NCBI GenBank assembly: GCA_945861845.1
Contig: CAMAWS010000185.1
Span: forward strand, 1 to 6,734
Length of the DNA stretch: 6,734 nucleotides
Source: Candidatus Sulfopaludibacter sp. SbA3
GTDB lineage: Bacteria; Acidobacteriota; Terriglobia; 20CM-2-55-15
Direction: 5' to 3'
The notes beneath the pieces were generated by a model. That model ran no database searches. It saw nothing but the letters and a program-made list of their open reading frames with translations, and was not told the origin of the DNA. Shown here in pieces: positions 1 through 5,773 of the stretch; positions within the stretch are counted from its first letter, which is position 1; each line of letters begins with the position of its first letter. The position numbers and the translations under genes were made by a program.

Positions 1-324
1 ATCGTTCAATGGAAACGCAACGTTATCGGCAACCGTCAACGAATCAAAGAGGGCGCCGGACTGGAATACGAGCTGGACTTTCCGGCGGATATCGGCAAGA
101 TCCTGCTCGTTCATGCCCGTGATGTCCTGTCCATCCACGATGATTTTCCCCTTGTCCGGCTTGAGAAGACCTACCACGTGCGTGAGCATAACGGTCTTTC
201 CCACGCCGCTTGGTCCGAGGATCGCAAACGTCTCTCCTTTTTCTACACCGAATGAAACGCCGTCGAGAATCATACGGTCACCGAAAGACTTGTAGACGTC
301 AATGAATTCGATGAAATACGGCAT
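1..324 (-). CDS. mlaF: MlaF-like ABC transporter ATP-binding protein, N-terminal part (runs off left edge)
   Basis: The 108 codons present read as an ABC ATPase beginning MPYFIEFIDVYKSFGDR. The Walker A motif GPSGVGKT lies at residues 37-44, followed by HVVGLLKPDKGKIIVDGQDI, and the Q-loop region FQSGALFDSLTVADNVAFPL at 87-106. That Q-loop wording (GALFDSLTV..NVAFPL) is characteristic of the MlaF/Ttg2A branch, which powers phospholipid transport between inner and outer membranes together with MlaE (permease) and MlaD (MCE protein). The signature motif, Walker B and C-terminus lie outside the window, so intactness cannot be judged, and mlaE/mlaD are not visible. The ATG at 324 fits the usual start of the family, about ten residues before the YKSFG motif. 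No Shine-Dalgarno is seen upstream. The family call is firm; the exact role as lipid exporter or importer is inferred. Confidence 0.9.
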   Translation of the reverse strand, partial: MPYFIEFIDVYKSFGDRMILDGVSFGVEKGETFAILGPSGVGKTVMLTHVVGLLKPDKGKIIVDGQDITGMNEQDLADIRRKVQLVFQSGALFDSLTVADNVAFPLND

Positions 325-329
325 GACGT

Positions 330-335
330 ATTGTA
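330..335 (-). promoter_or_regulatory. Possible -10 element for the mlaF-like gene
   Basis: TACAAT on the minus strand (335 to 330) matches five of six bases of the sigma70 -10 consensus. Transcription starting the usual 6-8 bases downstream would begin at or within a base or two of the mlaF ATG at 324, giving an essentially leaderless mRNA, consistent with the lack of a Shine-Dalgarno. No convincing -35 is seen at 16-18 bases spacing, so this is a weak call. Confidence 0.2.
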
Positions 336-346
336 GATTCAAAACC

Positions 347-1780
347 ATGAAAAGCATCCCTTGCCTTCTTTACATCAGCTTGCTGCTGTCTTCCCCGCTC
401 CAGGCGCAGGAACTGGTGTGGGCCGGCGACGCCGAGGGCGGAGCGCCCTACGTTTTTATCGATCCGAAGAATCCTGGCCGGACAATTGGCTTCGAGGTCG
501 ACCTTGCCGATGCGCTTGCCCGCCGCATGGGCCGGCAGGCGCGTTTCGTTCAAAACCAGTGGGACGGCCTTGTTCCGGGTCTTGAACGAGGCGAATACGA
601 TGTCGTCATCAATGGCCTTGAGATCACACCTGAGAGGGCTGAGCGTATTTCCTTTTCACGGCCCTATTACGATTCGAGCCTGACTCTCACGGTAGGTATC
701 GACGACCAGGTAATCCGGAGGCCGGAAGATCTGGCCGGCCGAACCGTGGGAACGCTTAAATCGTCGTTTGCGGAAGGTTTCCTCGCAAAGATTGGCAATG
801 TCACGATCCGAAGCTATGACGGGCAGGTAAATCCTTACATGGACCTTACCCTTGGTCGGCTTGATGCCGTCGTGATGGATACCCCAATCGCGCTGTACTA
901 TGCCAACAGCCCACAGATGCGAAACATCGAACTTCCGTCAGCAAGGTTCGACCTCGGCGTGGGCATTCGAAAAGCAGATGAGGCGCTGCGGCTCGACATC
1001 AATACCGCGCTGCAGTCGCTCGAGCAGGACGGAACTCTTGAGGAAATCTACTCGGCCTGGCTGAACGCGGACGGCCAGCGCTATCGAGAGTACCTGGACG
1101 CCATCCGCACAGTACGCACATTCGGCGACCGGTTACGCCAGTACTGGTCATTCCTGCCACACTTGCTGCGCGCGGCGCTGGTAACCCTGGAAATCTCGGC
1201 TGCCGCGATGTCAATTGCCATCGGCCTTGGTCTGACAATGGCGGTGCTGCGGGTATTCGGACCCCGGCTGGTATCATGGCCGATTGTCGGCCTGATCGAA
1301 GTAATACGGGGAACGCCGCTGCTCATTCAGCTGTTCATCATCTTCTACGGCCTTCCGGCGATTGGAATTCGTTTCTCGCCTTACTGGGCAGCAGTCTTCG
1401 GGCTGGGGCTGAATTATTCGGCATACGAAGCGGAAAACTATCGCGCAGGGATTCAATCGATTCCCCGGGGTCAGCTCGACGCCGCCCTCGCCCTCGGCCT
1501 GACCCGGGTTCAAACTATCCGGAAGATCGTTCTTCCCCAGGCAATGCGGCTCGTAATCCCTCCTGTCACGAACGACTTCATCGCCCTCCTGAAGGATTCC
1601 TCGCTCGTTTCCGTCATCACGATGGTCGAGCTCACCAAGATGTATGGGCAACTGGCCGCCACATACTACGACTACATCGGCCTGGGAATCCTGACGGCGG
1701 CCATCTATTTCCTGATGGGTTTGCCGATAGCGCGGCTGTCGCGAAAACTGGAACAGAGGCTGGCGTACATGAGGACCTGA
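347..1780 (+). CDS. Polar amino-acid ABC transporter, substrate-binding protein fused to permease
   Basis: A 477-residue two-domain importer subunit of the polar amino acid (PAAT/HisM-GlnP) family. Residues 1-20 form a signal peptide (MKSIP, then a Leu/Ile-rich core ending SPLQA), followed by an SBP_bac_3 periplasmic domain at about 22-245. In it, ITPERAERISFSRPYY (93-108) carries R97, the position that in HisJ binds the substrate carboxylate, and LDAVVMD (172-178) ends in D178, the likely amino-group ligand. The permease follows at about 265-470, with RGTPLLIQLFIIFYGLP (321-337), the EAA loop DAALALGLTRVQTIRKIVLP (378-397) that docks onto an ATPase, and FIALLKDSSLVSVI (411-424). The ATG at 347 was chosen because it begins a clean signal peptide; in-frame ATGs at 302, 311 and 323 are possible but would extend it or overlap mlaF. 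No start has a good Shine-Dalgarno. Substrate (basic or polar amino acid) is not determinable. No GlnQ/HisP-type ATPase gene lies beside it. Confidence 0.93.
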   Translation: MKSIPCLLYISLLLSSPLQAQELVWAGDAEGGAPYVFIDPKNPGRTIGFEVDLADALARRMGRQARFVQNQWDGLVPGLERGEYDVVINGLEITPERAERISFSRPYYDSSLTLTVGIDDQVIRRPEDLAGRTVGTLKSSFAEGFLAKIGNVTIRSYDGQVNPYMDLTLGRLDAVVMDTPIALYYANSPQMRNIELPSARFDLGVGIRKADEALRLDINTALQSLEQDGTLEEIYSAWLNADGQRYREYLDAIRTVRTFGDRLRQYWSFLPHLLRAALVTLEISAAAMSIAIGLGLTMAVLRVFGPRLVSWPIVGLIEVIRGTPLLIQLFIIFYGLPAIGIRFSPYWAAVFGLGLNYSAYEAENYRAGIQSIPRGQLDAALALGLTRVQTIRKIVLPQAMRLVIPPVTNDFIALLKDSSLVSVITMVELTKMYGQLAATYYDYIGLGILTAAIYFLMGLPIARLSRKLEQRLAYMRT

Positions 1781-1788
1781 ACTGAAGT

Positions 1789-3303
1789 CTACCTTGTGAC
1801 CATCTGGTAGTTGAAGTACGCGACCCGGTCTCTTCCCCCATTCTTGGCTACATAAAGGGCCTGGTCGGCGACGCGAATGAGGTCCTCCTTGGTGAGCGCG
1901 TTCACCGGATAGTTCGAAATACCGATGGATGCGGTAATACTGCCAATACCCGGAAAGTATTCAGCAGCGATACGCTCCCGAATCCGATCGGCCAGCTGGA
2001 TTGCACCAGACAGAGGCGTTTCTGGAAGGATTACGGTAAATTCCTCACCCCCATAACGCGCCGCAAAATCGAATTCGCGGCAACTGCTCCGGATGGTATC
2101 GGCCACCGAGCGAATTACCTTGTCGCCGCTCGGATGCCCGAAGCGATCGTTGACTTCCTTCAGAAAATCGAGATCGATGATCAGCAGCGAGAGCTGATGA
2201 TTGTGCCGCTGCGCGCGGCCCAGTTCTGCCGACAGTGTCGCCTGGAAAAATCGATGGTTGGGAAGCCCTGTAAGGAAATCCGTTCTCGCATGGTGTTCGA
2301 CTTCTTCAAAGAGCTGCGCGTTCCGGAGCGCATTGGCAACAGTGCTCGCCATGACCTCGAAAAATCGCAGATTCGCATCCGACAGACTGCGATCGAGACC
2401 ATCCGCGCGCACGTGAATCAGGCCAAGAACGGTATCGCGCGATATCATCGGCACCGCGACCAGGCCGTGCGGCTTCGCGTGAGGCGCCACCAGGATACGC
2501 CGCGAATCATAAGCCTCCTGCAATTCAGGATTGTCTTTCAGGTCAACTTCGACGTCCCGGATGGTTGGATCGCTTGACTTCACCATGATGTACCCGCGAT
2601 TCGTCTTTGCATCGACCCGGATTATCGAACACTCAATCGCGTTTAATACCTCACGGGTTCTGGACGCAATCTCAAACAGCACTTCCCCGCTGTTCAAAGA
2701 CGACGAAACCGCTCGCGTGATCTCGACCATGGCCTCCGCATACTGCTTTTCTTCCAGGACGGCGCTCGACAGCACGGCATCGAGCTTCATCCGCTCCGCA
2801 AGAAACACATAGAATATTGAGACTACGAAAAAGAGCGCCTGTGTCAGAAAATCCTCGAAGCTCACATCCAGCTGGAAACCGAAAAGCACGAAGTTCCTAA
2901 ACAGTCCGAATAGAAGGCCAACGAGGAAGATCGAGAAAAATACGAGCTTGAAGTCCCTCCATATCAGTGTCAGCAGGAAGATGCTGAAGAATGCGATGTA
3001 GAGCGGCGTGGCCTCGTCCCGGAGCAGGTACAGCGTCGTTGCGACAAGTACCACGTCGATCGCGGCTATCGTGTTCTGGAATGTCCGCCCTTCGAACTGC
3101 AACTGCGGCGCCAGGGTGAAGGCGAGATTGGTAAGGGAGAAAAATACCGCGAGTCCGAAAATCAGATTAAATCTGTCTGTACCGAGATAGCTGAACAGGG
3201 TGAGGTAAGACGCAAGTACTATCAGAAGCCATCGCAGCAACAGAAAAGCCTTCCTGTGCTCCAGCTCCGGACGAAATTGCGTCTTTAGGGCGGCTGGCAT
3301 CAT
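1789..3303 (-). CDS. Membrane-bound GAF-GGDEF diguanylate cyclase
   Basis: A 504-residue inner-membrane protein (numbered from the ATG at 3303) that should make cyclic di-GMP from two GTP. About six hydrophobic segments (roughly residues 20-41, 46-66, 78-95, 100-115, 119-141 and 152-169) precede a linker helix, a GAF sensor domain (about 194-330) and a C-terminal GGDEF domain (about 340-497). The GGDEF domain looks active: the metal-site segment is DLDFLKEVNDRFGH (377-390), the active loop is GGEEF (418-422), and the product-inhibition I-site RxxD is intact as REFD (409-412), five residues before GGEEF. It also has TDFLTGLPNHR at the domain start and SIGIS near the end. No EAL or HD-GYP domain is attached. 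The start is uncertain: ATG at 3303 or 3300, or an in-frame GTG at 3327 adding eight residues; none has a well-placed Shine-Dalgarno. The gene converges on the transporter with 8 bases between stops and diverges from the hydrolase gene. The ligand sensed is unknown. Confidence 0.93.
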   Translation of the reverse strand: MMPAALKTQFRPELEHRKAFLLLRWLLIVLASYLTLFSYLGTDRFNLIFGLAVFFSLTNLAFTLAPQLQFEGRTFQNTIAAIDVVLVATTLYLLRDEATPLYIAFFSIFLLTLIWRDFKLVFFSIFLVGLLFGLFRNFVLFGFQLDVSFEDFLTQALFFVVSIFYVFLAERMKLDAVLSSAVLEEKQYAEAMVEITRAVSSSLNSGEVLFEIASRTREVLNAIECSIIRVDAKTNRGYIMVKSSDPTIRDVEVDLKDNPELQEAYDSRRILVAPHAKPHGLVAVPMISRDTVLGLIHVRADGLDRSLSDANLRFFEVMASTVANALRNAQLFEEVEHHARTDFLTGLPNHRFFQATLSAELGRAQRHNHQLSLLIIDLDFLKEVNDRFGHPSGDKVIRSVADTIRSSCREFDFAARYGGEEFTVILPETPLSGAIQLADRIRERIAAEYFPGIGSITASIGISNYPVNALTKEDLIRVADQALYVAKNGGRDRVAYFNYQMVTR

Positions 3304-3306
3304 TTT

Positions 3307-3334
3307 TTGTGTATTGTCGGAATCCACCTACAAT
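3307..3334 (+). promoter_or_regulatory. Putative sigma70 promoter for the FAH-family gene
   Basis: TTGTGT (3307-3312), a 16-base spacer and TACAAT (3329-3334, five of six to consensus) precede the hydrolase gene. A start near 3341 would leave a leader of about 20 bases containing the AGGAGG at 3350. The -35 is poor (three of six), so the -10 carries the call. It overlaps the opposing promoter candidate in the short divergent interval. Confidence 0.4.
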
Positions 3335-3359
3335 GTAACAACCCATGGGAGGAGGACAA
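3332..3359 (-). promoter_or_regulatory. Putative sigma70 promoter for the GGDEF gene
   Basis: On the minus strand, TTGTCC (3359 to 3354, four of six), a 16-base spacer and TACATT (3337 to 3332, four of six) face the diguanylate cyclase gene. Initiation near 3325 would favour the ATG at 3303 over the GTG at 3327. Its -35 falls on the complement of the hydrolase gene's Shine-Dalgarno, and its -10 overlaps the opposing -10 within the dyad TACAATGTA (3329-3337). Confidence 0.3.
3350..3355 (+). promoter_or_regulatory. Shine-Dalgarno setting the GTG start of the FAH-family gene
   Basis: A perfect AGGAGG lies six bases before the GTG at 3362 and fifteen before the ATG at 3371. The spacing favours GTG, which also gives the N-terminus MKFMNF, close to the MKLVRF-type start usual in this family. 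Confidence 0.8.
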
Positions 3360-3361
3360 AG

Positions 3362-4270
3362 GTGAAATTCATGAATTTTTCTCGGAAGGACCAGATCGCG
3401 ACAGTTCACATCGGTTGTGAACTTGAGGACGGCTGTCTTGACGTCACTCAGGCCATCGGCGGCGGTCTGCTGAAATTCCCGCGAGCGGCCACTACACTGG
3501 AAGAAGCGATTCAGGTAGCTGACGGCCTGAATCTGCTGAGGGACCAGGTTCGCGAATTAAAAACATCATCCATGGGCATTCAGGGCTATTTGTTCAAGCC
3601 CGCAAACGCCATTTACCACGCTCCTGTTACCCATCCGGAAAAAATAATCGGAATTGGATTGAATTACAGAGATCACGCGGCCGAAACCAAGCTTGAACTG
3701 CCGAAGCGTCCATTGATGTTCGGCATGTTTGCCAATGCGATTATCGGCCCCGAACAGCCTATCGTCATTCCGCCAGTCAGCAAGCAGGTCGATTATGAAG
3801 CCGAGCTTGGGGTCATAATCGGGCGGCGAGGAAGAAACATTTCTGCTGGCGATGCCCTGCAGTACGTTGCCGGTTATACGATTATCAACGATGTTTCAGC
3901 CCGCGACCTCCAGTTTGCCGATGGTCAATGGTTGCGGGGCAAATCATTCGATACTTTTCTACCGATGGGGCCCTGCCTCGTGACCCCGGAGACTCTTCGC
4001 GACGGCGACGGCCTGGCTATTACGCTGCGATTGAACGGACAGACGCTCCAGGACTCCAACACCAGCCACATGGTCTTCAAGGTCCCGGAACTGATTTCCT
4101 GCATCTCGGAAGTCATGACACTGCAGCCGGGCGACGTGATCTCGACCGGCACGCCCGCAGGCGTCGGATTTACAAGGAATCCGCCCGTCTTCATGAAGCA
4201 CGGGGATGTCGTTGAGATTGAGATCGAGGGAATCTCAGTTCTCAGGAACCCTGTAATTGATTTTCAGTGA
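3362..4270 (+). CDS. Fumarylacetoacetate hydrolase (FAH) family protein
   Basis: A 302-residue cytosolic enzyme of the FAH superfamily, which hydrolyses or decarboxylates acylpyruvate-like beta-keto acids using a divalent metal. The catalytic fold starts at about residue 92. GIGLNYRDHAAE (97-108) supplies the catalytic His (H105) and E108; YEAELGVIIG (145-154) gives metal ligands E146 and E148; NDVSARDLQ (176-184) gives D177; KSFDTFLPMGP (194-204) gives K194; and STGTPAGVGF (261-270) closes the site. All expected key residues are present, so it should be active. About 90 N-terminal residues form the usual small extra domain. Family members include acylpyruvase, oxaloacetate decarboxylase, diketo-deoxy-sugar hydrolases and ureidoglycolate lyase; sequence alone does not choose among them, and no neighbour belongs to such a pathway. 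The GTG start is set by a strong Shine-Dalgarno. Its last 29 bases overlap the end of the convergent kinase gene. Confidence 0.93.
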   Translation: MKFMNFSRKDQIATVHIGCELEDGCLDVTQAIGGGLLKFPRAATTLEEAIQVADGLNLLRDQVRELKTSSMGIQGYLFKPANAIYHAPVTHPEKIIGIGLNYRDHAAETKLELPKRPLMFGMFANAIIGPEQPIVIPPVSKQVDYEAELGVIIGRRGRNISAGDALQYVAGYTIINDVSARDLQFADGQWLRGKSFDTFLPMGPCLVTPETLRDGDGLAITLRLNGQTLQDSNTSHMVFKVPELISCISEVMTLQPGDVISTGTPAGVGFTRNPPVFMKHGDVVEIEIEGISVLRNPVIDFQ

Positions 4271-5660
4271 GCACGCCTTCAATCGCGTCCACGAGATCCT
4301 GAATGCGGAACGGCTTTCGAATGTACTGAACACCTTCCTGCGTGAAGAACCGCCTCGTTTGAGCGTTAACGACATCTCCGGTTACGAAAAGAAAACGGTG
4401 CTGGAGCTTCGGGTTCAATGATTCGACAAGCCGATAGAGCCTCTGGCCGCTAAGTCCCGGCATACGCTGGTCGCACACGACCACGTCGTACGATCCGTCT
4501 TTCAGCCGCTCCAGAGCCTTCACTCCCGAACCAGCCACCTCGATCTCTGCGCCATAGCGAACAAGCACATCGGAAATCAACTCTGTAATGTGAACTTCGT
4601 CGTCAATGACCAGAATTGATTTGCCGCGAAGCGACTCCCCGCTGCCGACCGTTTCCGGCCTGGCTTCTTCTTCCATTGCAGAGGCCCGAACGGGCATTTC
4701 CACGGTGAACGTTGAGCCGCTTCCGTAAGTGCTCCACGCATACAGCTCCCCGCCATGATCCTTCACAATTTCAGCGCAAATGCTAAGGCCTAAGCCGGTC
4801 CCTGAGTTCTTGTCCTTGGTCGTAAAGAAGGGATCAAAAATCTTCGCCATGTCGCGGGCCCGGATACCACTTCCGTTATCCGTTACCGACAAGTGAATAT
4901 TCCCGTCCTCCATGGCGCTCCTGATCTGGATCACGCCTGGCTGCCCTTGAACATCCGCAATGGCATCTTCAGCGTTAACAACCAGGTTGAGCAATACCTG
5001 CTCAATCTGGCCGGGATCACCGGTGGCCGGCGGCAGGTCGTCGGAAAGATCAAGCCTGATAACAATATTGTCAACGCTCTCTTCGTACTCCCGCAATTGA
5101 ACAACGTTGCGAACGATATCGTTCAGGCGGAAAGCAACGCGTTTCGGCTCGTTCTTTGCGGCAAGGCTCAGGAAGTTCTGGACGATCTTGCCTGCGCGCT
5201 CCGCCTGGACAAGAATTACATCGATCATGCGCCGGGTGGCTGGATCGAGATCCGCTCTGGCAGCTAATTGGGCGTATCCCAGAATTCCCGCCAGCGGATT
5301 GTTCAACTCGTGGGCAACACCGGACACCAGGCGTCCGATCGCGGCCATCTTTTCCATGTGAACCATCTGCCGCCGTAATAGAACTTCGTTCGTAATGTTC
5401 ACCCCATAGGCGATCTTCAGGCCCTGATCGTTCAATGGGACCGTCTCGATTTCGTATGTTCCCCCGCCGGCAACCTCAAGCTCGTGATGAGGCAGGGCAT
5501 CCAGGTTCCCGATTTCGGCAAATGTATCGGTGAAACTGGAGTTTGCCAGGATGATTTTTCCGTGATTGTCGGTAATTGCGACTGGCAGGGGAAGTAATGC
5601 GAAAAGACTGCTAATGAGTTGTATCGGATCTACCGCGAGGCTCGTTCCGTCCTTGGTCAT
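4242..5660 (-). CDS. Cytoplasmic PAS-histidine kinase with fused C-terminal receiver
   Basis: A 472-residue hybrid two-component sensor. Residues about 15-90 are a short PAS-like sensor (LPVAITDNHGKIILANSSF at 25-43). HisKA follows with the phosphoacceptor His at H117 in GVAHELNNPLAGILGYAQL (114-132). The ATPase domain has the N-box NLVVNAEDA (225-233), G1 DNGSG (261-265), the F-box DPFFTTK (276-282) and G2 GTGLGLS (287-293). After a linker rich in Glu and Ser comes a receiver domain (about 346-465) with acidic residues DDE (353-355), the phospho-Asp D397 in VVCDQRMPG, T427 and K449 in RKPF. All catalytic residues are present. No membrane segment or signal peptide is seen, so it should sense an internal cue. 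There is no HPt or DNA-binding output domain in the protein or window, so the partner regulator is unknown. The ATG at 5660 is supported by a well-placed GGGAG. Confidence 0.94.
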   Translation of the reverse strand: MTKDGTSLAVDPIQLISSLFALLPLPVAITDNHGKIILANSSFTDTFAEIGNLDALPHHELEVAGGGTYEIETVPLNDQGLKIAYGVNITNEVLLRRQMVHMEKMAAIGRLVSGVAHELNNPLAGILGYAQLAARADLDPATRRMIDVILVQAERAGKIVQNFLSLAAKNEPKRVAFRLNDIVRNVVQLREYEESVDNIVIRLDLSDDLPPATGDPGQIEQVLLNLVVNAEDAIADVQGQPGVIQIRSAMEDGNIHLSVTDNGSGIRARDMAKIFDPFFTTKDKNSGTGLGLSICAEIVKDHGGELYAWSTYGSGSTFTVEMPVRASAMEEEARPETVGSGESLRGKSILVIDDEVHITELISDVLVRYGAEIEVAGSGVKALERLKDGSYDVVVCDQRMPGLSGQRLYRLVESLNPKLQHRFLFVTGDVVNAQTRRFFTQEGVQYIRKPFRIQDLVDAIEGVLTENQLQGS

Positions 5661-5667
5661 GTTTGCA

Positions 5668-5672
5668 CTCCC
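5668..5672 (-). promoter_or_regulatory. Shine-Dalgarno of the hybrid kinase gene
   Basis: GGGAG on the minus strand lies seven bases before the ATG at 5660 and supports that start, which also gives a complete PAS domain. Confidence 0.75.
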
Positions 5673-5702
5673 TTCATGGGACTGATTTTCAATCGACGGG
5701 GC

Positions 5703-5731
5703 ATTTTGCTAAGAGAGCATCTTCTTTGCAA
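5703..5731 (-). promoter_or_regulatory. Putative sigma70 promoter for the hybrid kinase gene
   Basis: On the minus strand TTGCAA (5731 to 5726, four of six), an exact 17-base spacer and CAAAAT (5708 to 5703, four of six) would start transcription near 5696, leaving a leader of about 36 bases with the Shine-Dalgarno. If real, the kinase does not depend on read-through from the DUF2400 gene. The match is moderate only. Confidence 0.35.
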
Positions 5732-5752
5732 GCGGAAAATTAGCGGGAAAAT
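5731..5752 (-). repeat. Tandem near-identical 11-base direct repeat upstream of the kinase promoter
   Basis: On the plus strand AGCGGAAAAT (5731-5740) and AGCGGGAAAAT (5742-5752) are direct copies differing by one inserted G, with an 11-base period, about one helical turn. On the minus strand they read ATTTTCCCGCT then ATTTTCCGCT and run into the putative -35. The position would suit a regulator-binding site, but two short A/T-containing copies can arise by chance. Confidence 0.4.
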
Positions 5753-5773
5753 ACATCCTTTTTGCAGGATTCT

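Noticed and set aside
302..346. Upstream in-frame ATGs (302, 311, 323) as start of the transporter fusion
   Set aside because: They would place up to 15 extra residues before a clean signal peptide beginning at 347, and the earliest two overlap the mlaF coding region; none has a better Shine-Dalgarno.
1274..1785. Long open frames on both strands within the transporter gene
   Set aside because: Out-of-frame shadows of the permease coding sequence; their translations show no family motifs and are low in complexity or rich in Arg and Pro.
3314..3361. TTG at 3314 as start of the hydrolase, giving 16 more residues
   Set aside because: It has no Shine-Dalgarno and would bury the strong AGGAGG at 3350 inside the gene; the GTG at 3362 is optimally spaced and gives the family's usual N-terminus.
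4893..5395. Plus-strand open frames opposite the histidine kinase
   Set aside because: They lie antisense to the highly conserved HisKA/ATPase region and show no recognisable protein features.
5755..5770. Small inverted repeat ATCCT / AGGAT just after the DUF2400 stop codon, as a terminator
   Set aside because: Only five base pairs with a six-base loop and no proper T-tract on the minus strand; too weak to call.
5661..5773. Sigma54 promoter (GG/GC at -24/-12) suggested by TTGCA in the gap upstream of the kinase
   Set aside because: No GG dinucleotide lies at the required distance upstream of the TTGCA.
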